Source: Thermoactinomyces mirandus
GTDB lineage: Bacteria; Bacillota; Bacilli; Thermoactinomycetales; Thermoactinomycetaceae
Assembly (NCBI RefSeq): GCF_013868055.1
Contig: NZ_JACEOL010000014.1
Location: 81,297 to 145,296, forward strand
Direction of reading: 5' to 3'
DNA length: 64,000 nt
The notes beneath the pieces are model-generated. The model worked only from the letters and a program-made list of their open reading frames with translations, was not told where the DNA came from and did no database searches. The position numbers and the translations under genes are program-made. Of this stretch, positions 36,038 through 46,004 are shown piece after piece; within the stretch, counting starts at the first letter, position 1, and every line of letters starts with the position of its first letter.

Positions 36038-37024
36038 ATGAGCAAACATGTTCTTGTTCTGTCTGATGTACGGGAAGGAAAATTGCGGAATGTCAGCTTT
36101 GAATCCATAGCGGCTGCAAAACTGGCAGCTGACGGCGGTCAGGTAACTGCAGCTGTCTTCGGCAGTTATGCCAAAGACCTGGCTCAGCCGCTTTCGCAGT
36201 ACGGGGCGGACCGGGTTATTGCCGTGACCAGCAGTGAACTGGATCAATATACAACCGATGTATATTTCCAGGCTTTTAAAAAAGTGATCGAGCACGTAAA
36301 CCCGGATGTCATATTTACTGGCCATACATCAGTGGGAAAAGACCTGTGCCCCAGAATTGCAGCCCATCTGGGCTATGGTTTGATCAGTGACTGTATCCAT
36401 GTGGAGGTAAAAGACGGGAAAATAGTATTTACCCGTCCGATTTACGCCGGCAAAGCTTTTGTAAAGAAAGTGGTCAAAGACGGCGTGATCTTTGCAACCA
36501 TCCGCCCCAATAACATTCCCCGGAATGAACCGGATATGAGCCGCACTCCCAATGTTGAGGAGCTGAAAGTGGATCTGGAACCGGATTCATTGCGCACGTT
36601 GGTAAAGAATATTGTGAAGAAATCTTCTGGTGGCGTTGACCTGTCTGAAGCGAGTGTTGTTGTTTCCGGTGGACGCGGTATGAAGAGCGAGGATGGATTT
36701 AAAATACTTTATGAACTGGCTGGCGTATTGGGAGGAGCTGTTGGAGCTTCCCGCGGCGCATGTGATTCCGGCTATTGTGATTATGCTTTGCAGATCGGGC
36801 AGACCGGAAAAGTGGTGACCCCAGATTTGTATATCGCCTGTGGCATTTCCGGGGCAATCCAGCATCTGGCCGGGATGTCCAACTCCAAGGTGATTGTTGC
36901 CATCAACAAAGATCCGGAAGCCCCCATTTTCCAGGTGGCAGACTATGGGATTGTTGGCGATCTGTTTGAAGTTGTTCCTTTGCTGACCGAAGAATTCAGG
37001 CAGCTGTTAAATGACCAATCCTAA
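36038..37024 (+). CDS. etfA: Electron transfer flavoprotein alpha subunit
   Basis: EtfA carries the FAD. The N-terminal ETF domain begins [14 protein letters not shown]; the C-terminal FAD-binding domain contains [47 protein letters not shown] and [20 protein letters not shown], all family hallmarks. 328 residues is normal. It starts 19 bases after etfB, with GAGGGGG as ribosome-binding site. A terminator closes the operon at 37051. Confidence 0.96.
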   Translation: MSKHVLVLSDVREGKLRNVSFESIAAAKLAADGGQVTAAVFGSYAKDLAQPLSQYGADRVIAVTSSELDQYTTDVYFQAFKKVIEHVNPDVIFTGHTSVGKDLCPRIAAHLGYGLISDCIHVEVKDGKIVFTRPIYAGKAFVKKVVKDGVIFATIRPNNIPRNEPDMSRTPNVEELKVDLEPDSLRTLVKNIVKKSSGGVDLSEASVVVSGGRGMKSEDGFKILYELAGVLGGAVGASRGACDSGYCDYALQIGQTGKVVTPDLYIACGISGAIQHLAGMSNSKVIVAINKDPEAPIFQVADYGIVGDLFEVVPLLTEEFRQLLNDQS

Positions 37025-37050
37025 CTGGCTGTTTTCATAGATTATTGTAA

Positions 37051-37086
37051 AAAAGAGCACAAATACAAGTATTGTGCTCTTTTTAT
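37051..37086 (+). terminator. Rho-independent terminator of the etf operon
   Basis: AAAAGAGCACAA pairs with TTGTGCTCTTTT and the right arm runs into a T-tract; 26 bases after etfA. Confidence 0.9.
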
Positions 37087-37103
37087 ATTTGCTAACAAAA
37101 ATG

Positions 37104-37133
37104 TTGGTACTTTTTTTTGTAAAGTGGTATACT
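37104..37133 (+). promoter_or_regulatory. Candidate sigma-A promoter of trxA
   Basis: TTGGTA (37104-37109), 18 bases, then TATACT (37128-37133), about 75 bases before trxA. No Spx-binding evidence can be read from it. Confidence 0.55.
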
Positions 37134-37209
37134 ATCACTATAAAAAATAAAACATAAGATTGCCGATGAAAAAGCATTTGTGTATGATGAATTAAGGAGG
37201 AGATTATGT

Positions 37210-37533
37210 ATGGCGATCATAGAAGTTACTGATCAGAATTTTTCCAAAGAAGTGCAAAGTGCGGAGGCAGGATTGGTATTGGTCGACTTTTGGGCACCAT
37301 GGTGTGGTCCTTGCCGCATGGTTGCACCCGAATTGGAAAAAGTAAGTGATGAAATGGGTGACAAAGTCACCATCGCAAAACTTAACGTAGACAATAACCC
37401 GCAAACAGCAGGCAATTTTGGAGTAATGAGTATTCCAACCCTAATGTTGTTTAAAAACGGCCAGGCAGTTTCCAAAATCGTAGGAGCCCAGCCAAAAGAA
37501 CAATTGATTGCCTGGTTAAAAGAACATCTTTAA
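37210..37533 (+). CDS. trxA: Thioredoxin
   Basis: The general cytosolic thioredoxin: 107 residues, active site WCGPC at 31-35 in [16 protein letters not shown], and the cis-Pro segment [19 protein letters not shown] precedes the ATG at 37210 by eight bases; a longer frame from 37180 includes the ribosome-binding site. Position between etfA and uvrC is conserved in Bacillus. Confidence 0.97.
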   Translation: MAIIEVTDQNFSKEVQSAEAGLVLVDFWAPWCGPCRMVAPELEKVSDEMGDKVTIAKLNVDNNPQTAGNFGVMSIPTLMLFKNGQAVSKIVGAQPKEQLIAWLKEHL

Positions 37534-37572
37534 TCAAATGACAAAAGGACGATGCCGTGATGGTATCACCTG

Positions 37573-37607
37573 AGGCTGTTGACAAAGGAAGGTCAACAGC
37601 CTTTTTC
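37573..37607 (+). terminator. Rho-independent terminator of trxA
   Basis: AGGCTGTTGAC and GTCAACAGCCT form a perfect 11-bp stem with an 8-base loop, then TTTTT. Confidence 0.92.
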
Positions 37608-38079
37608 TGTAGAATTGGATTATAAAACATTCCAAAGGATGCTTTCCTGTGATCAGAACCAACACAGCCGGAGAATTTCACCGTCACTATAGAGGACTTT
37701 GTCCCTCAAAATCCATCTGTCAAGGAAAATCAATGTAACGATTGACTTTTCGTAGATGGACGGTCGCTGCATTGCAAAGACACGGCCGGCTTTGTGTTAA
37801 TCCTGACATATTGTCCAAAGACCTGTCCAAAGATATGGACTCGCTAAGGAAAAATGCCGGGGAGTGTGTTTGGAAAATCCGTTCAGGTGAAAGAGGAAAA
37901 CAACGAAACAGGCGACGTAGCCGAAACCACCAGACACAGCTTCGCTGACGCAACCGTTACTCAGCCTTGTCGGGGAAGGAACTCAAAGGGATGATGAAGC
38001 CGTTTTTTGACCTTTTTTAAAAAACCCGTTTCATACGGTTTCATAAAATCCCTTCCGGAAGTCCTTTGTACAGGCGGAT
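37608..38079. other. 470-bp gap without a convincing gene
   Basis: Short frames exist on both strands (37742-37948 plus; 37720-37953 minus), but neither has a good ribosome-binding site and both are rich in Arg, as expected of chance frames. It may be the remains of an older gene; I could not link it to a family. Confidence 0.5.
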
Positions 38080-38838
38080 TCAGGAAAGATGAAGTTCAAT
38101 GGTATCTTTGTATTTTTTGACAAATACGGGCAAACTACATACCACGGCAAACGAAAAGACTGTCCGGAAAATCAGTCCTCCCAAATATGTAAGCGGGACG
38201 ATCAGATCCTCATTGCCCAGTTGATCCAGATTAAACAGCATAAAGATGATCAGGATCATGCCTGTCAGTGAAATGGCCAAAAAAAGCTGGGTGCCCGCGG
38301 TATAAAGCAAAGCAACCGATATTTTCCCAAAGTTTTTTTTCAGCGATACAAATGCTTTTTTTATGGCTGGCCATGCTTTTAGCTGATCTTTTATGACCAG
38401 TACGGACCCGAAGAAGGACAGATATGTAAGAAAGAGATAAAAAAACAAGCTGAAAATCATGTCGAATATGACAAATAACGTGTTCTCAGAAACGGTTCCC
38501 CGGGATATCATCGAGTAAATCAGTATGACAGGGATAACGGCAATAATGAAAATAAAAAAGTGGATTTTTAATAATTTCCAGAGATTACGGTAACTTCCGT
38601 TGAAAAAATGGCGGATGGACGAATCGTCCCGGTATAAGGCAGAAATGGTGATTTCGGTGGCACCTCCATAATAAAGAAGATAAAATGCCAAAACAAGCAG
38701 TACTGATAATAGGGGAACTTTCATGAACAACAGGATTATGTTTTCGGTCAACAAGATGGAGATGAGGACAGACAGCAGCAAAAATCCGAGCAAATAGGCA
38801 AGAATCAGTTTACCACCATGTTTTCGAAGTAATTCCAT
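38080..38838 (-). CDS. Polytopic membrane protein, unknown function
   Basis: A 252-residue protein with about six membrane helices and few charged loops (for example LILAYLLGFLLLSVLISILL and LFLAISLTGMILIIFMLF). I do not recognise the family; the pattern of paired helices with a central SALYRDDSS loop resembles Firmicute DUF-type membrane proteins. ATG at 38838 is chosen because GGAGG lies eight bases upstream. Transcribed divergently from uvrC. Confidence 0.7.
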   Translation of the reverse strand: MELLRKHGGKLILAYLLGFLLLSVLISILLTENIILLFMKVPLLSVLLVLAFYLLYYGGATEITISALYRDDSSIRHFFNGSYRNLWKLLKIHFFIFIIAVIPVILIYSMISRGTVSENTLFVIFDMIFSLFFYLFLTYLSFFGSVLVIKDQLKAWPAIKKAFVSLKKNFGKISVALLYTAGTQLFLAISLTGMILIIFMLFNLDQLGNEDLIVPLTYLGGLIFRTVFSFAVVCSLPVFVKKYKDTIELHLS

Positions 38839-39203
38839 TATGTAAACCTCCATTTTTGATTGTGAAAACTTTAGCCCAGTTTCCTATATTAAAACACAAT
38901 TTCATGTCTTTTGAATGTAGTTTGAAAAAATTAACTTGTATATTCTCTGAAAACTTGTTCACGAAAAAGAATCATTAGAACAAATTGGAGATGTGCTAAA
39001 CTATAAATAGTATTGCAGTTTGCAGACCAGTTGTCCGGAATGATCGGGACCGCTTGAAGGTGTCCCGGTCGTACCGGTGGGAAAGGCGGAAACTTAAACG
39101 GGTTTTGAACATCGCCGCCAGGAATCTGATATATCATTTAGCAAGCGAAAAAATAATAACGGATGAGATAAACGGAACTGAAGTCATGCAAGGTGGGATT
39201 CTG

Positions 39204-40976
39204 ATGGGGATCAAAGACAAGCTTTTACTTTTGCCTGATAAACCCGGATGCTATTTGATGCGAAACAGGGAAAATGAAGTTATCTATGTGGGCAAGGCAA
39301 AAAATCTGCGGAATCGTGTCCGTTCCTACTTTACAGGCAGCCATGATGCCAAGACGCAACGACTGGTGATGGATATTGTTGATTTTGAATATATCGTTAC
39401 TTCAAGCCCGTTGGAAGCCTTGATTCTGGAACTGAACCTGATCAAGAAATACCGGCCCAAATATAATGTGATGCTCAAGGATGACAAATCGTATCCATAT
39501 ATCCGGTTGACCAAGGAAAAACACCCGCGGCTGGAGGTAACCCGAAAGTTGAAAAAAGATGGTTCCAGGTATTTTGGACCTTATCCTCACGCCGGTGCTG
39601 CGCAGCATACCAAGAAATTGCTGGATCGCCTGTTTCCGCTTCGCAAGTGCAAAACACTTCCAAAGCGCGTTTGCCTGTATTACCATCTGGGACAGTGCGT
39701 GGCACCTTGTGAAATGGATGTAGATCCCGGCGTTTATGATGAGATTACCAAAAAAGTGGTTCGCTTTTTAAATGGTGGAGCATTAGAGTTGAAAAATGAG
39801 CTGCAGAAGAAGATGGAAGAAGCAGCTGAAAAGCTTGAGTTTGAGCGGGCAAAAGAATACCGTGATCTAATCGGGGACATTGAATCTACCATGGAAAAAC
39901 AAAATATTGTCATGTCTGACCATAAAGATATGGACATATTTGGTTTTGCGGCGGAAAAAGGCTGGATGTGCATTCAGGTCTTCTTCATACGGCAAGGGAA
40001 ATTGATTGAACGGGAAGTATCTGTTTTCCCGCATTACAACTCTGCCGAAGAAGATTTTATTTCTTTTGTTGCCCAGTTTTATCATGAAATGCCTACAACT
40101 CCAAAAGAAATCCATTTGCCACAGGGGGTTGACGTTGAACTTCTCACAAAGCTTCTGCCCGAAGTGCGTGTCCACGTTCCCAAACGTGGCATGAAAAAGA
40201 ATCTGGTTCGTATGGCTACGGAAAATGCAGAGATCGCGCTCAGGGAACGTTTTCTGCTTATGGAGCGGGACGAACAGAAGACACTCCAGGCGATGGAGGG
40301 GTTGAGCCAGGCTTTGGGAATAGGCCTTCCCCACCGGATTGAAGCGTTTGACAACTCCAACATTCAGGGAGCTGATCCGGTTTCGGCCATGGTCTGTTTT
40401 ATCGATGGAAAACCGGTGAAAAAAGAATACCGCAAATACAGGATCAGGACCGTGTCCAGTCCAAATGATGTGGAAACCATGCGGGAAGTAATCAGGCGAC
40501 GATATACGCGCGTCCTGAAAGAAAACGGCTCATTGCCCGATCTGATCCTGGTGGACGGAGGAAAGGGACAGATTCACGCGGCACAGGACGTATTGGAAAA
40601 CGAATTGGGCCTTTTCATTCCGGTAGGGGGAATGGTGAAAGATGACAAACACCAGACCGCCAGATTGATGGCCGGAGATCCGGTACAGGATGTGAAAATT
40701 GAGCGGGGCAGCGAGTCCTTTTACCTGGTCCAGCGCATCCAGGAAGAGGTTCACCGCTTTGCAATCTCTTTCCATCGGCAGGTTCGGGGCAAAAGCCTGA
40801 TTCAATCCGAATTGGACAAAATTCCGGGTGTTGGCCCGAAGCGGAGGCAACTGCTTTATAAACATTTTGGATCTCTTGAGAACATTCGCAATGCGACCAT
40901 CGAGGAATTCCGTCAGGCGGGGATTGGTGATCAGCTGGCCCGGACAATCATCAATTCATTAAATAAACAAGGTTAA
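39204..40976 (+). CDS. uvrC: UvrABC excinuclease subunit C
   Basis: UvrC makes both incisions in nucleotide excision repair. The 590 residues contain the GIY-YIG nuclease (about 12-95: [20 protein letters not shown]), the UVR UvrB-binding motif (about 200-235), the RNase H-like nuclease ([15 protein letters not shown] and [11 protein letters not shown]) and a C-terminal helix-hairpin-helix pair ([23 protein letters not shown]). The start at 39204 fits both the family N-terminus and AAGGTGGG seven bases upstream; in-frame sequence back to 39054 is probably leader. Confidence 0.96.
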   Translation: MGIKDKLLLLPDKPGCYLMRNRENEVIYVGKAKNLRNRVRSYFTGSHDAKTQRLVMDIVDFEYIVTSSPLEALILELNLIKKYRPKYNVMLKDDKSYPYIRLTKEKHPRLEVTRKLKKDGSRYFGPYPHAGAAQHTKKLLDRLFPLRKCKTLPKRVCLYYHLGQCVAPCEMDVDPGVYDEITKKVVRFLNGGALELKNELQKKMEEAAEKLEFERAKEYRDLIGDIESTMEKQNIVMSDHKDMDIFGFAAEKGWMCIQVFFIRQGKLIEREVSVFPHYNSAEEDFISFVAQFYHEMPTTPKEIHLPQGVDVELLTKLLPEVRVHVPKRGMKKNLVRMATENAEIALRERFLLMERDEQKTLQAMEGLSQALGIGLPHRIEAFDNSNIQGADPVSAMVCFIDGKPVKKEYRKYRIRTVSSPNDVETMREVIRRRYTRVLKENGSLPDLILVDGGKGQIHAAQDVLENELGLFIPVGGMVKDDKHQTARLMAGDPVQDVKIERGSESFYLVQRIQEEVHRFAISFHRQVRGKSLIQSELDKIPGVGPKRRQLLYKHFGSLENIRNATIEEFRQAGIGDQLARTIINSLNKQG

Positions 40977-41009
40977 AGTAGATGTTTCAACAAAGAGGGG
41001 GATGTTGCG

Positions 41010-41501
41010 GTGCAAGGTGCTCGTCAAAATATAGAAACGATGGACCCCGTTTATTTTCTGCGTCAGTACACTGGTGGACAACCTGTTTCCAAACCATTGA
41101 TTCAGCTGATTCATGAATTGAGAGAAGGATACTCTTTTCCAAATGGTGTGATTAACAGTCTGTTTGAATTTTGTCTGTTGGAAAATAATTATAAAATTGT
41201 CCGTTCGGATGTGTTGGAGTTGGCGGATGAGATCTATGAAAGAAATATCCAGACCGGCCAAGAGGCTTTTTATTATCTGCAGCAGCGCAAGTATTCGCCG
41301 TCCCCGTCATCGTACTGCTCCCCGCCGGATCAAAACGAATACAATATGGATTATGTTGAAACAAACATTGCTTTACTGGCACGTCAGCTCCATGAGTTTC
41401 GCAATGAACTGAAAGGATGCGTCCAGCGTATGAACCAGCAGATCAACAGGATTGAGTCCCGCCTGGAACAATTGACGGAAGTCATCAATAAATTGGATTG
41501 A
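41010..41501 (+). CDS. DnaB/DnaD-type (DnaB_2) domain protein
   Basis: The middle segment (about residues 27-90), including ELREGYSFPNGVINSLFEF, LENNYKIVRSDVLELADE and YERNIQTGQEAFYYL, matches the C-terminal domain of the Bacillus helicase loader DnaB. The last 45 residues form a likely coiled coil (LARQLHEFRNELKGC and MNQQINRIESRLEQL). No helicase-loader N-terminal domain is present, and at 163 residues it is a stand-alone form. Start is GTG after GAGGGGG. It may bind DNA or a replication protein, but its role is unknown. Confidence 0.65.
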   Translation: MQGARQNIETMDPVYFLRQYTGGQPVSKPLIQLIHELREGYSFPNGVINSLFEFCLLENNYKIVRSDVLELADEIYERNIQTGQEAFYYLQQRKYSPSPSSYCSPPDQNEYNMDYVETNIALLARQLHEFRNELKGCVQRMNQQINRIESRLEQLTEVINKLD

Positions 41502-42010
41502 AAAAAGATAACAAGCTCCAAGTTTCAGACAGTATGGGAGGAAGCGCTTTCAGAAATGGAAGCATGATCCAGTCCGTCGCGGACGGAAGAAGGTTTAAAT
41601 CCTGAAAGTCACCTTCAGAATAAATTATGTCTACAGACTAAAGACCCTGGCAGGTCTTTTTTCTTTTTTGCAGTATTTAGGCAAGATAGGCATTTTCTGT
41701 TTGATCCGATATAATACATGATTAGTTGTGGTTTTACTGCCATGGAAGGTTTTAAAAAAAACAAGAGAAGGAATAAAACAGTGAAAAGCCAAACAACCTG
41801 GATAAAACTTCTCTTCTGTCCGGACAGCGGGAATTGAATCATCGGGATTTTCTCCGCTTCGATTTTTGTCTTGAATCAGGCGAAGATGCCAGGGACTTTG
41901 AGATGTGTACTTTCAGGCTGGCACATTTTTCATGGGGCGGCGATTCCTTTATGAGCTGAAAAAGAACATCAAGCATTGGATGCAGAAAATAAAGAAAGGG
42001 TGACACTTCC
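41502..42010. other. 500-bp gap with hairpin and cre-like site
   Basis: No convincing gene. A small hairpin with a T-tract at 41640-41665 (AAAGACC...GGTCTTT then TTTCTTTTTT) may terminate the preceding gene. AGGAAGCGCTTTCA at 41539-41552 resembles a CcpA (cre) site at 12 of 14 positions. The minus-strand frame 41839-42030 has no ribosome-binding site. Confidence 0.4.
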
Positions 42011-43531
42011 ATGAAAAAGGGAATTGTCATTGGCGGCGGCGTTGCGGGACTGGCGGCAGCGATCCGGCTGGCTGCATATGGTTATGAAATTCATTTGATG
42101 GAAAAGCAGGCTTCGTTGGGAGGCCGTTGTCAGTCGTTTCAACTGGGTCGCTATTTTTTTGACGGAGAATTTATGCCGATCCTGATGCCTGAAGTTTTTG
42201 ACCGCGTTTTTTGGGAAGCCGGCCAGGTTCTGGATCCGGAACTCCGCTTTATTCCTCTTCCCGTAAACAGCCGCCACTTTTTTTACAATAAAACAGTAAT
42301 TGATCTGTCTGCCGATCCTGATTACATGATGGAGCAGTTGTCCGTTTTTTCCCCGGAAGACCAGGCGGGTTTTTTTGATTACCTGTCGGAAGTTGGGCGG
42401 ATGTATGAAGTGATTGAGGAGTATGTGGTTGATAAACCCAATCACTGCTGGACCGATTTTTTCAGAAACAGGAAGCTTTGGACTTACCTGTCCGCTCATC
42501 CGTTTGAAACGCTGGATTCTTTTCACCGCCGTTATTTCAGGGATAACCGATTGCTCGCCATGATGAACCGGTATGCGCTTTACATGGGGTCTTCCCCTTA
42601 TCAGGCTCCGGCCGCTCTGGCGATATTCAGCTATCTGGAAATGGTGCATGGGATCAGCTATGTGGAAGGCGGACATCAACGGTTGACAGGGGCGCTTGAG
42701 CGATTGGCTTGCCAAACGGGTGTAACCATACATACTTCCTGTGAAGTGGAAGAGATTCTCCTGAAAGAGGACCGTGTCGTCGGGGTCAGGGCAAATGGCG
42801 AAAAGCTGGAAGCTGATTTTGTCATCAGCAATCTGGATGTGAAAAGGACACAGGAAACCCTGCTGGCGAGAAAGACCGGGCAGGAAACGTTAAGCAGTTC
42901 CGGGTTTTTGTGGCTGATCGGCGTCAAATGCCTGTTCCCCCAATTGTTGCATCATAATTACTTTTATCCTGATGATACAGCAAGGCAATACATTGATATC
43001 TTTGAACAACAGGTCTGGCCGGAATCGCCCCTGATCCATGTCGGAAATTCCAGCCTGTCTGAACCCGACCGTGCTCCGGAGGGGGCAAGCAATCTGTCCG
43101 TGATGGTGCACGTGCCTGCGGGGCAAGCGGAAAATATGGAAACTTACCGGGAACGCTTGTTGTTTCTGCTGGAAAAAGTTTGGGGACTCAAAGGGCTGGA
43201 AGAGAATATTGAAACCGAACAAATGATGGGGCCTGCCGAGTTCGAGGAAATGACCGGAGCAGAAGGAGGGGCATTTAACGGACGGGCTTTCCGCGGGTTC
43301 CGTTCATTCATTCGTCCGCCGATGAGAGACAAAAAGGTGAACCGGCTTTATTACACCGGGTCTACCACTTATCCGGGACATGGCGGCATTTCCACCTCTG
43401 CTTTGAGTGGCCTTCACGTGGCCCGGATTATTCGGGAAGACCATGAACATATGTTGGCCATTGAAGCCAAACGGGCAGAGAAAGAAGCAAAAAAACGCGC
43501 CCGGCACCATGAAAGGGAAAACGGCTCCTGA
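42011..43531 (+). CDS. Phytoene desaturase-like FAD-dependent oxidoreductase
   Basis: A 506-residue flavoprotein of the CrtI/CrtN type. The dinucleotide-binding motif GGGVAGLAAAIRLAAYG and the downstream LMEKQASLGGRCQSFQLG are at the start; the C-terminal FAD motif YYTGSTTYPGHGGISTSALSG closes it, as in carotenoid desaturases. The last 30 residues are a Lys/Arg/Glu-rich tail not usual for CrtN. No crtM-like synthase or other carotenoid gene adjoins it, so the substrate is not known; other polyene or isoprenoid oxidations are possible. GAAAGGGTGA precedes the ATG. Confidence 0.85.
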   Translation: MKKGIVIGGGVAGLAAAIRLAAYGYEIHLMEKQASLGGRCQSFQLGRYFFDGEFMPILMPEVFDRVFWEAGQVLDPELRFIPLPVNSRHFFYNKTVIDLSADPDYMMEQLSVFSPEDQAGFFDYLSEVGRMYEVIEEYVVDKPNHCWTDFFRNRKLWTYLSAHPFETLDSFHRRYFRDNRLLAMMNRYALYMGSSPYQAPAALAIFSYLEMVHGISYVEGGHQRLTGALERLACQTGVTIHTSCEVEEILLKEDRVVGVRANGEKLEADFVISNLDVKRTQETLLARKTGQETLSSSGFLWLIGVKCLFPQLLHHNYFYPDDTARQYIDIFEQQVWPESPLIHVGNSSLSEPDRAPEGASNLSVMVHVPAGQAENMETYRERLLFLLEKVWGLKGLEENIETEQMMGPAEFEEMTGAEGGAFNGRAFRGFRSFIRPPMRDKKVNRLYYTGSTTYPGHGGISTSALSGLHVARIIREDHEHMLAIEAKRAEKEAKKRARHHERENGS

Positions 43532-43549
43532 ACGTCCGCCTGTAAGATA

Positions 43550-43587
43550 AAAAAACTGCTGACGAAACGTGAAGAAGTAGTCAGCAG
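43550..43587 (-). terminator. Rho-independent terminator of tatA
   Basis: On the minus strand CTGCTGAC pairs with GTCAGCAG over a 16-base loop and is followed by TTTTTTTA. It lies 13 bases after the tatA stop and may also serve the convergent desaturase-like gene. Confidence 0.8.
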
Positions 43588-43599
43588 GTCAAAAAAGAT

Positions 43600-43761
43600 C
43601 TATTCTTTTTTATTTTCTTTCTCTTTGCCGTTAACCGCATCGCGAAAGGATTTTAATGTTTCGCCCGTAGCTTTTCCCAATTCGGGCAGTTTTTTGGGAC
43701 CGAACAGAATCAGGGCAACCACCAGAATGATAATCAGCCCGGGAATTCCAATTGTTGCCAT
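43600..43761 (-). CDS. tatA: Twin-arginine translocase subunit TatA
   Basis: A 53-residue protein: one membrane helix ([19 protein letters not shown]), the Phe-Gly-Pro hinge and an amphipathic helix ([17 protein letters not shown]), with a charged tail, exactly the TatA layout. It is short but complete. AAAGGAG precedes the ATG by about nine bases. No tatC lies nearby, so it is a lone TatA; which TatC it works with is unknown. Confidence 0.9.
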   Translation of the reverse strand: MATIGIPGLIIILVVALILFGPKKLPELGKATGETLKSFRDAVNGKEKENKKE

Positions 43762-44028
43762 TTGATCTCGCTCCTTTATCGTTTTGTCGTTTTTATTATA
43801 ATCTTTTAAATATGTTTATGCCAGATAAGTTTAAGAAAAGACTTTTCTGTTTTGGCTGGAGTCGTTGGTGTGCGGAAATTTGTCGGGCTTGTTTATGGGT
43901 TGGGATTGGATAAAGAACCATTCGCAAAAAAAATGACGCAGGATCTTCAAAAAAATTGCAGATTTTGTTCCAGGTTGCCAGAAGCAGGCTAATCTCAATA
44001 TATCCCCGGGAAAAAGACAGTTTTCAAA

Positions 44029-44057
44029 TTGAACCAACTTGACAGTTGTGATATGAT
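44029..44057 (+). promoter_or_regulatory. Candidate sigma-A promoter of lysC
   Basis: TTGAAC (44029-44034), 17 bases, TATGAT (44052-44057), about 45 bases before the lysine aptamer. A second TTGACA at 44039 lacks a matching -10. Confidence 0.65.
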
Positions 44058-44103
44058 CTAACAAATCAAACCACAGATGATATATCGCTCGCTAGGATCA
44101 TGT

Positions 44104-44360
44104 GGACTAGAGGAGCGGCTTTTAAGAGTACTTGTCCGGAGTGGCGGGCACAAGGAAGGACAAGGAAAGGAAAATGCCGCCGAAGCTTGTTGGACATTCC
44201 GAAGGAAAACAGGCTGGTGCCGTACTCGAACAGGGACGGCACTGTCACAGAAGCCACTGCTTTTGTGGAGAGCTAATCCGCAGGGAATACGCGGGCTGGA
44301 GCGTTGGGAAACAAGGCGACAGCTAGCTATACTCTGCTGTGGCCTTCTGTTTTTATATAA
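44104..44360 (+). promoter_or_regulatory. Lysine riboswitch (L box)
   Basis: The aptamer spans about 44104-44279, closed by GGACTAG with CTAATCC. Its conserved core elements AAGAGTA, GGAAAGG and GCCGCCGAAGC, and CACTGTCACAG, are in the right order. A terminator follows at about 44322-44356 (GGCGACAGC with GCTGTGGCC, then CTGTTTTTA). Lysine binding is expected to favour this terminator and shut off lysC. Confidence 0.95.
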
Positions 44361-44394
44361 GCGAGTTTAGACCAGCTGAGAGAGGAGAGGAACT

Positions 44395-45645
44395 ATGGGC
44401 ATAGTGGTAAAAAAATTCGGCGGTACTTCGGTTGGGGATGTCAACCGGATTCAGGCGGTTGCCGATCGGATCAAACAGGCTGCCAGCCAGGGACAGCAAT
44501 GTGTAGTCGTGGTGTCGGCTATGGGGAAATCAACAGACAGGCTTGTCGATTTGGCCAATCAGATTTCCGGGAATCCATCGCCCCGGGAAATGGATATGCT
44601 GCTTACAACTGGTGAGCAGGTAAGCATTTCTTTATTGACAATGGCTCTGCAGGCAAGGGGGCTGAAAGCCCGTTCGATGACCGGCTGGCAGGCTGGAATC
44701 CAGACGAATGCGTTGCATGGGAAAGCCATGGTAAAAAATGTGAATACACAGGCGATTCTTCCATCTCTGAATCGGGGAGAAATTGTGGTGGTTGCAGGTT
44801 TTCAGGGAATTTCACCGGAAGGCGAGATCACCACGTTGGGACGGGGTGGTTCAGATACCACTGCGGTTGTGTTGGCAGTGGCGCTTAAAGCCGATTTCTG
44901 CGAAATTTATACAGATGTAACAGGTGTTTATACCGCAGATCCGCGTGTAGTTCCTCTGGCTAAAAAAATTGATGAGATCACCTATGAAGAAATGCTGGAA
45001 CTTGCACATTTAGGTGCTGGTGTGCTTCATCCCCGCTCAGTGGAGGCGGCTCTTGCGAATCACGTGAAATTGGTTGTGCGCTCTAGCTTTGTTGATGAAC
45101 CCGGGACCTGGGTGAAAGGAGAGAGGACATTGGAAACCGATTTGAACGTACGAGGGATTGCACACGATTTAAATGTAACAAGAATCAAAATACTGAATCT
45201 GCCCAATCATGAAAATACATTAACCCAATTATTCGGATTATTGGGAGAAGCATATATCAATGTTGACATTATCGTCCAGAGCGAACATGATCATGAAAAG
45301 GTGGATGTTGCGTTCAGCGTCCAGGAGTCTGAGGAAACGGCCACACTGAAATTGCTGGAATCGGCCAGGGAATCATTGGGGTATGAGGAGCTTATTTCAG
45401 AATCCGGACTGGCCAAGGTTTCGGCAGTCGGAGTGGGAATGATGACGCGTCCCGGTGTGGCTGCCAAGATGTTTGCCACACTGAGTGAAGCTGGCATCCG
45501 TGTCAAAATGGTTTCAACTTCTGAAATCAAGATTTCCTGTGTAATCGACAAACAGTATGCACTGGAAGCGGTACGCCGGTTACATACGTCGTTTGGTCTG
45601 GATTACGCGGAGACTAAAGAACCCGTTCTGGAAAAAACAAGATAA
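44395..45645 (+). CDS. lysC: Lysine-sensitive aspartokinase (aspartokinase II type)
   Basis: First enzyme of the aspartate pathway to lysine, threonine and methionine. VVKKFGGTSVGDVNR opens the kinase domain, with VVVVSAMGKSTD and TTLGRGGSDTTAV as substrate and ATP sites. Two C-terminal ACT domains (about 265-405) sense effectors. 416 residues. B. subtilis LysC also makes a short beta subunit from an internal start; one is possible here but is not shown. GAGAGGAGAGG precedes the ATG. Controlled by the L box upstream and closed by a strong terminator. Confidence 0.96.
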   Translation: MGIVVKKFGGTSVGDVNRIQAVADRIKQAASQGQQCVVVVSAMGKSTDRLVDLANQISGNPSPREMDMLLTTGEQVSISLLTMALQARGLKARSMTGWQAGIQTNALHGKAMVKNVNTQAILPSLNRGEIVVVAGFQGISPEGEITTLGRGGSDTTAVVLAVALKADFCEIYTDVTGVYTADPRVVPLAKKIDEITYEEMLELAHLGAGVLHPRSVEAALANHVKLVVRSSFVDEPGTWVKGERTLETDLNVRGIAHDLNVTRIKILNLPNHENTLTQLFGLLGEAYINVDIIVQSEHDHEKVDVAFSVQESEETATLKLLESARESLGYEELISESGLAKVSAVGVGMMTRPGVAAKMFATLSEAGIRVKMVSTSEIKISCVIDKQYALEAVRRLHTSFGLDYAETKEPVLEKTR

Positions 45646-45761
45646 CCAGAAAAAGGATAAAGAGCTGATCTCCTTCTTTTCGGTTTGCGAAAAAACGGGA
45701 AGAAGCGGTTTTGACCCTGGAAACTGTTTTCCCGGATAAGTTTTTTACAGTCTGAAAGCTC

Positions 45762-45802
45762 AGCTGAACAAGTTCAGCCTGAACTTGTTCAGCTTTTTTT
45801 CA
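45762..45802 (+). terminator. Rho-independent terminator of lysC
   Basis: A perfect 15-bp stem (AGCTGAACAAGTTCA with its complement), three-base loop, then TTTTTTT. Confidence 0.95.
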
Positions 45803-46004
45803 TTTATTCAAAGGGTAGCAAACTTTTTTTGTAGAATTATATTTATTGAACTTTTCCTTTTTTAATCAGCCCAGGACTAGCGGAGAACTTGTTCACATAT
45901 ATTATGGATAAAAGAAGAATAAGAGACCAATATCTCCTGTTTTGAAAGAACAGAAGAAATAAACAAAATATTCACAAATAATCGGAATTAGGAGGTACTT
46001 ATGT

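Noticed and set aside
39020..39110. Structured RNA before uvrC
   Set aside because: GGGAC...GTCCC style pairing is present but short; no known class recognised.
41539..41552. CcpA (cre) operator
   Set aside because: Good palindrome, but it differs at two positions and no gene start lies in a sensible distance; kept only as a note.
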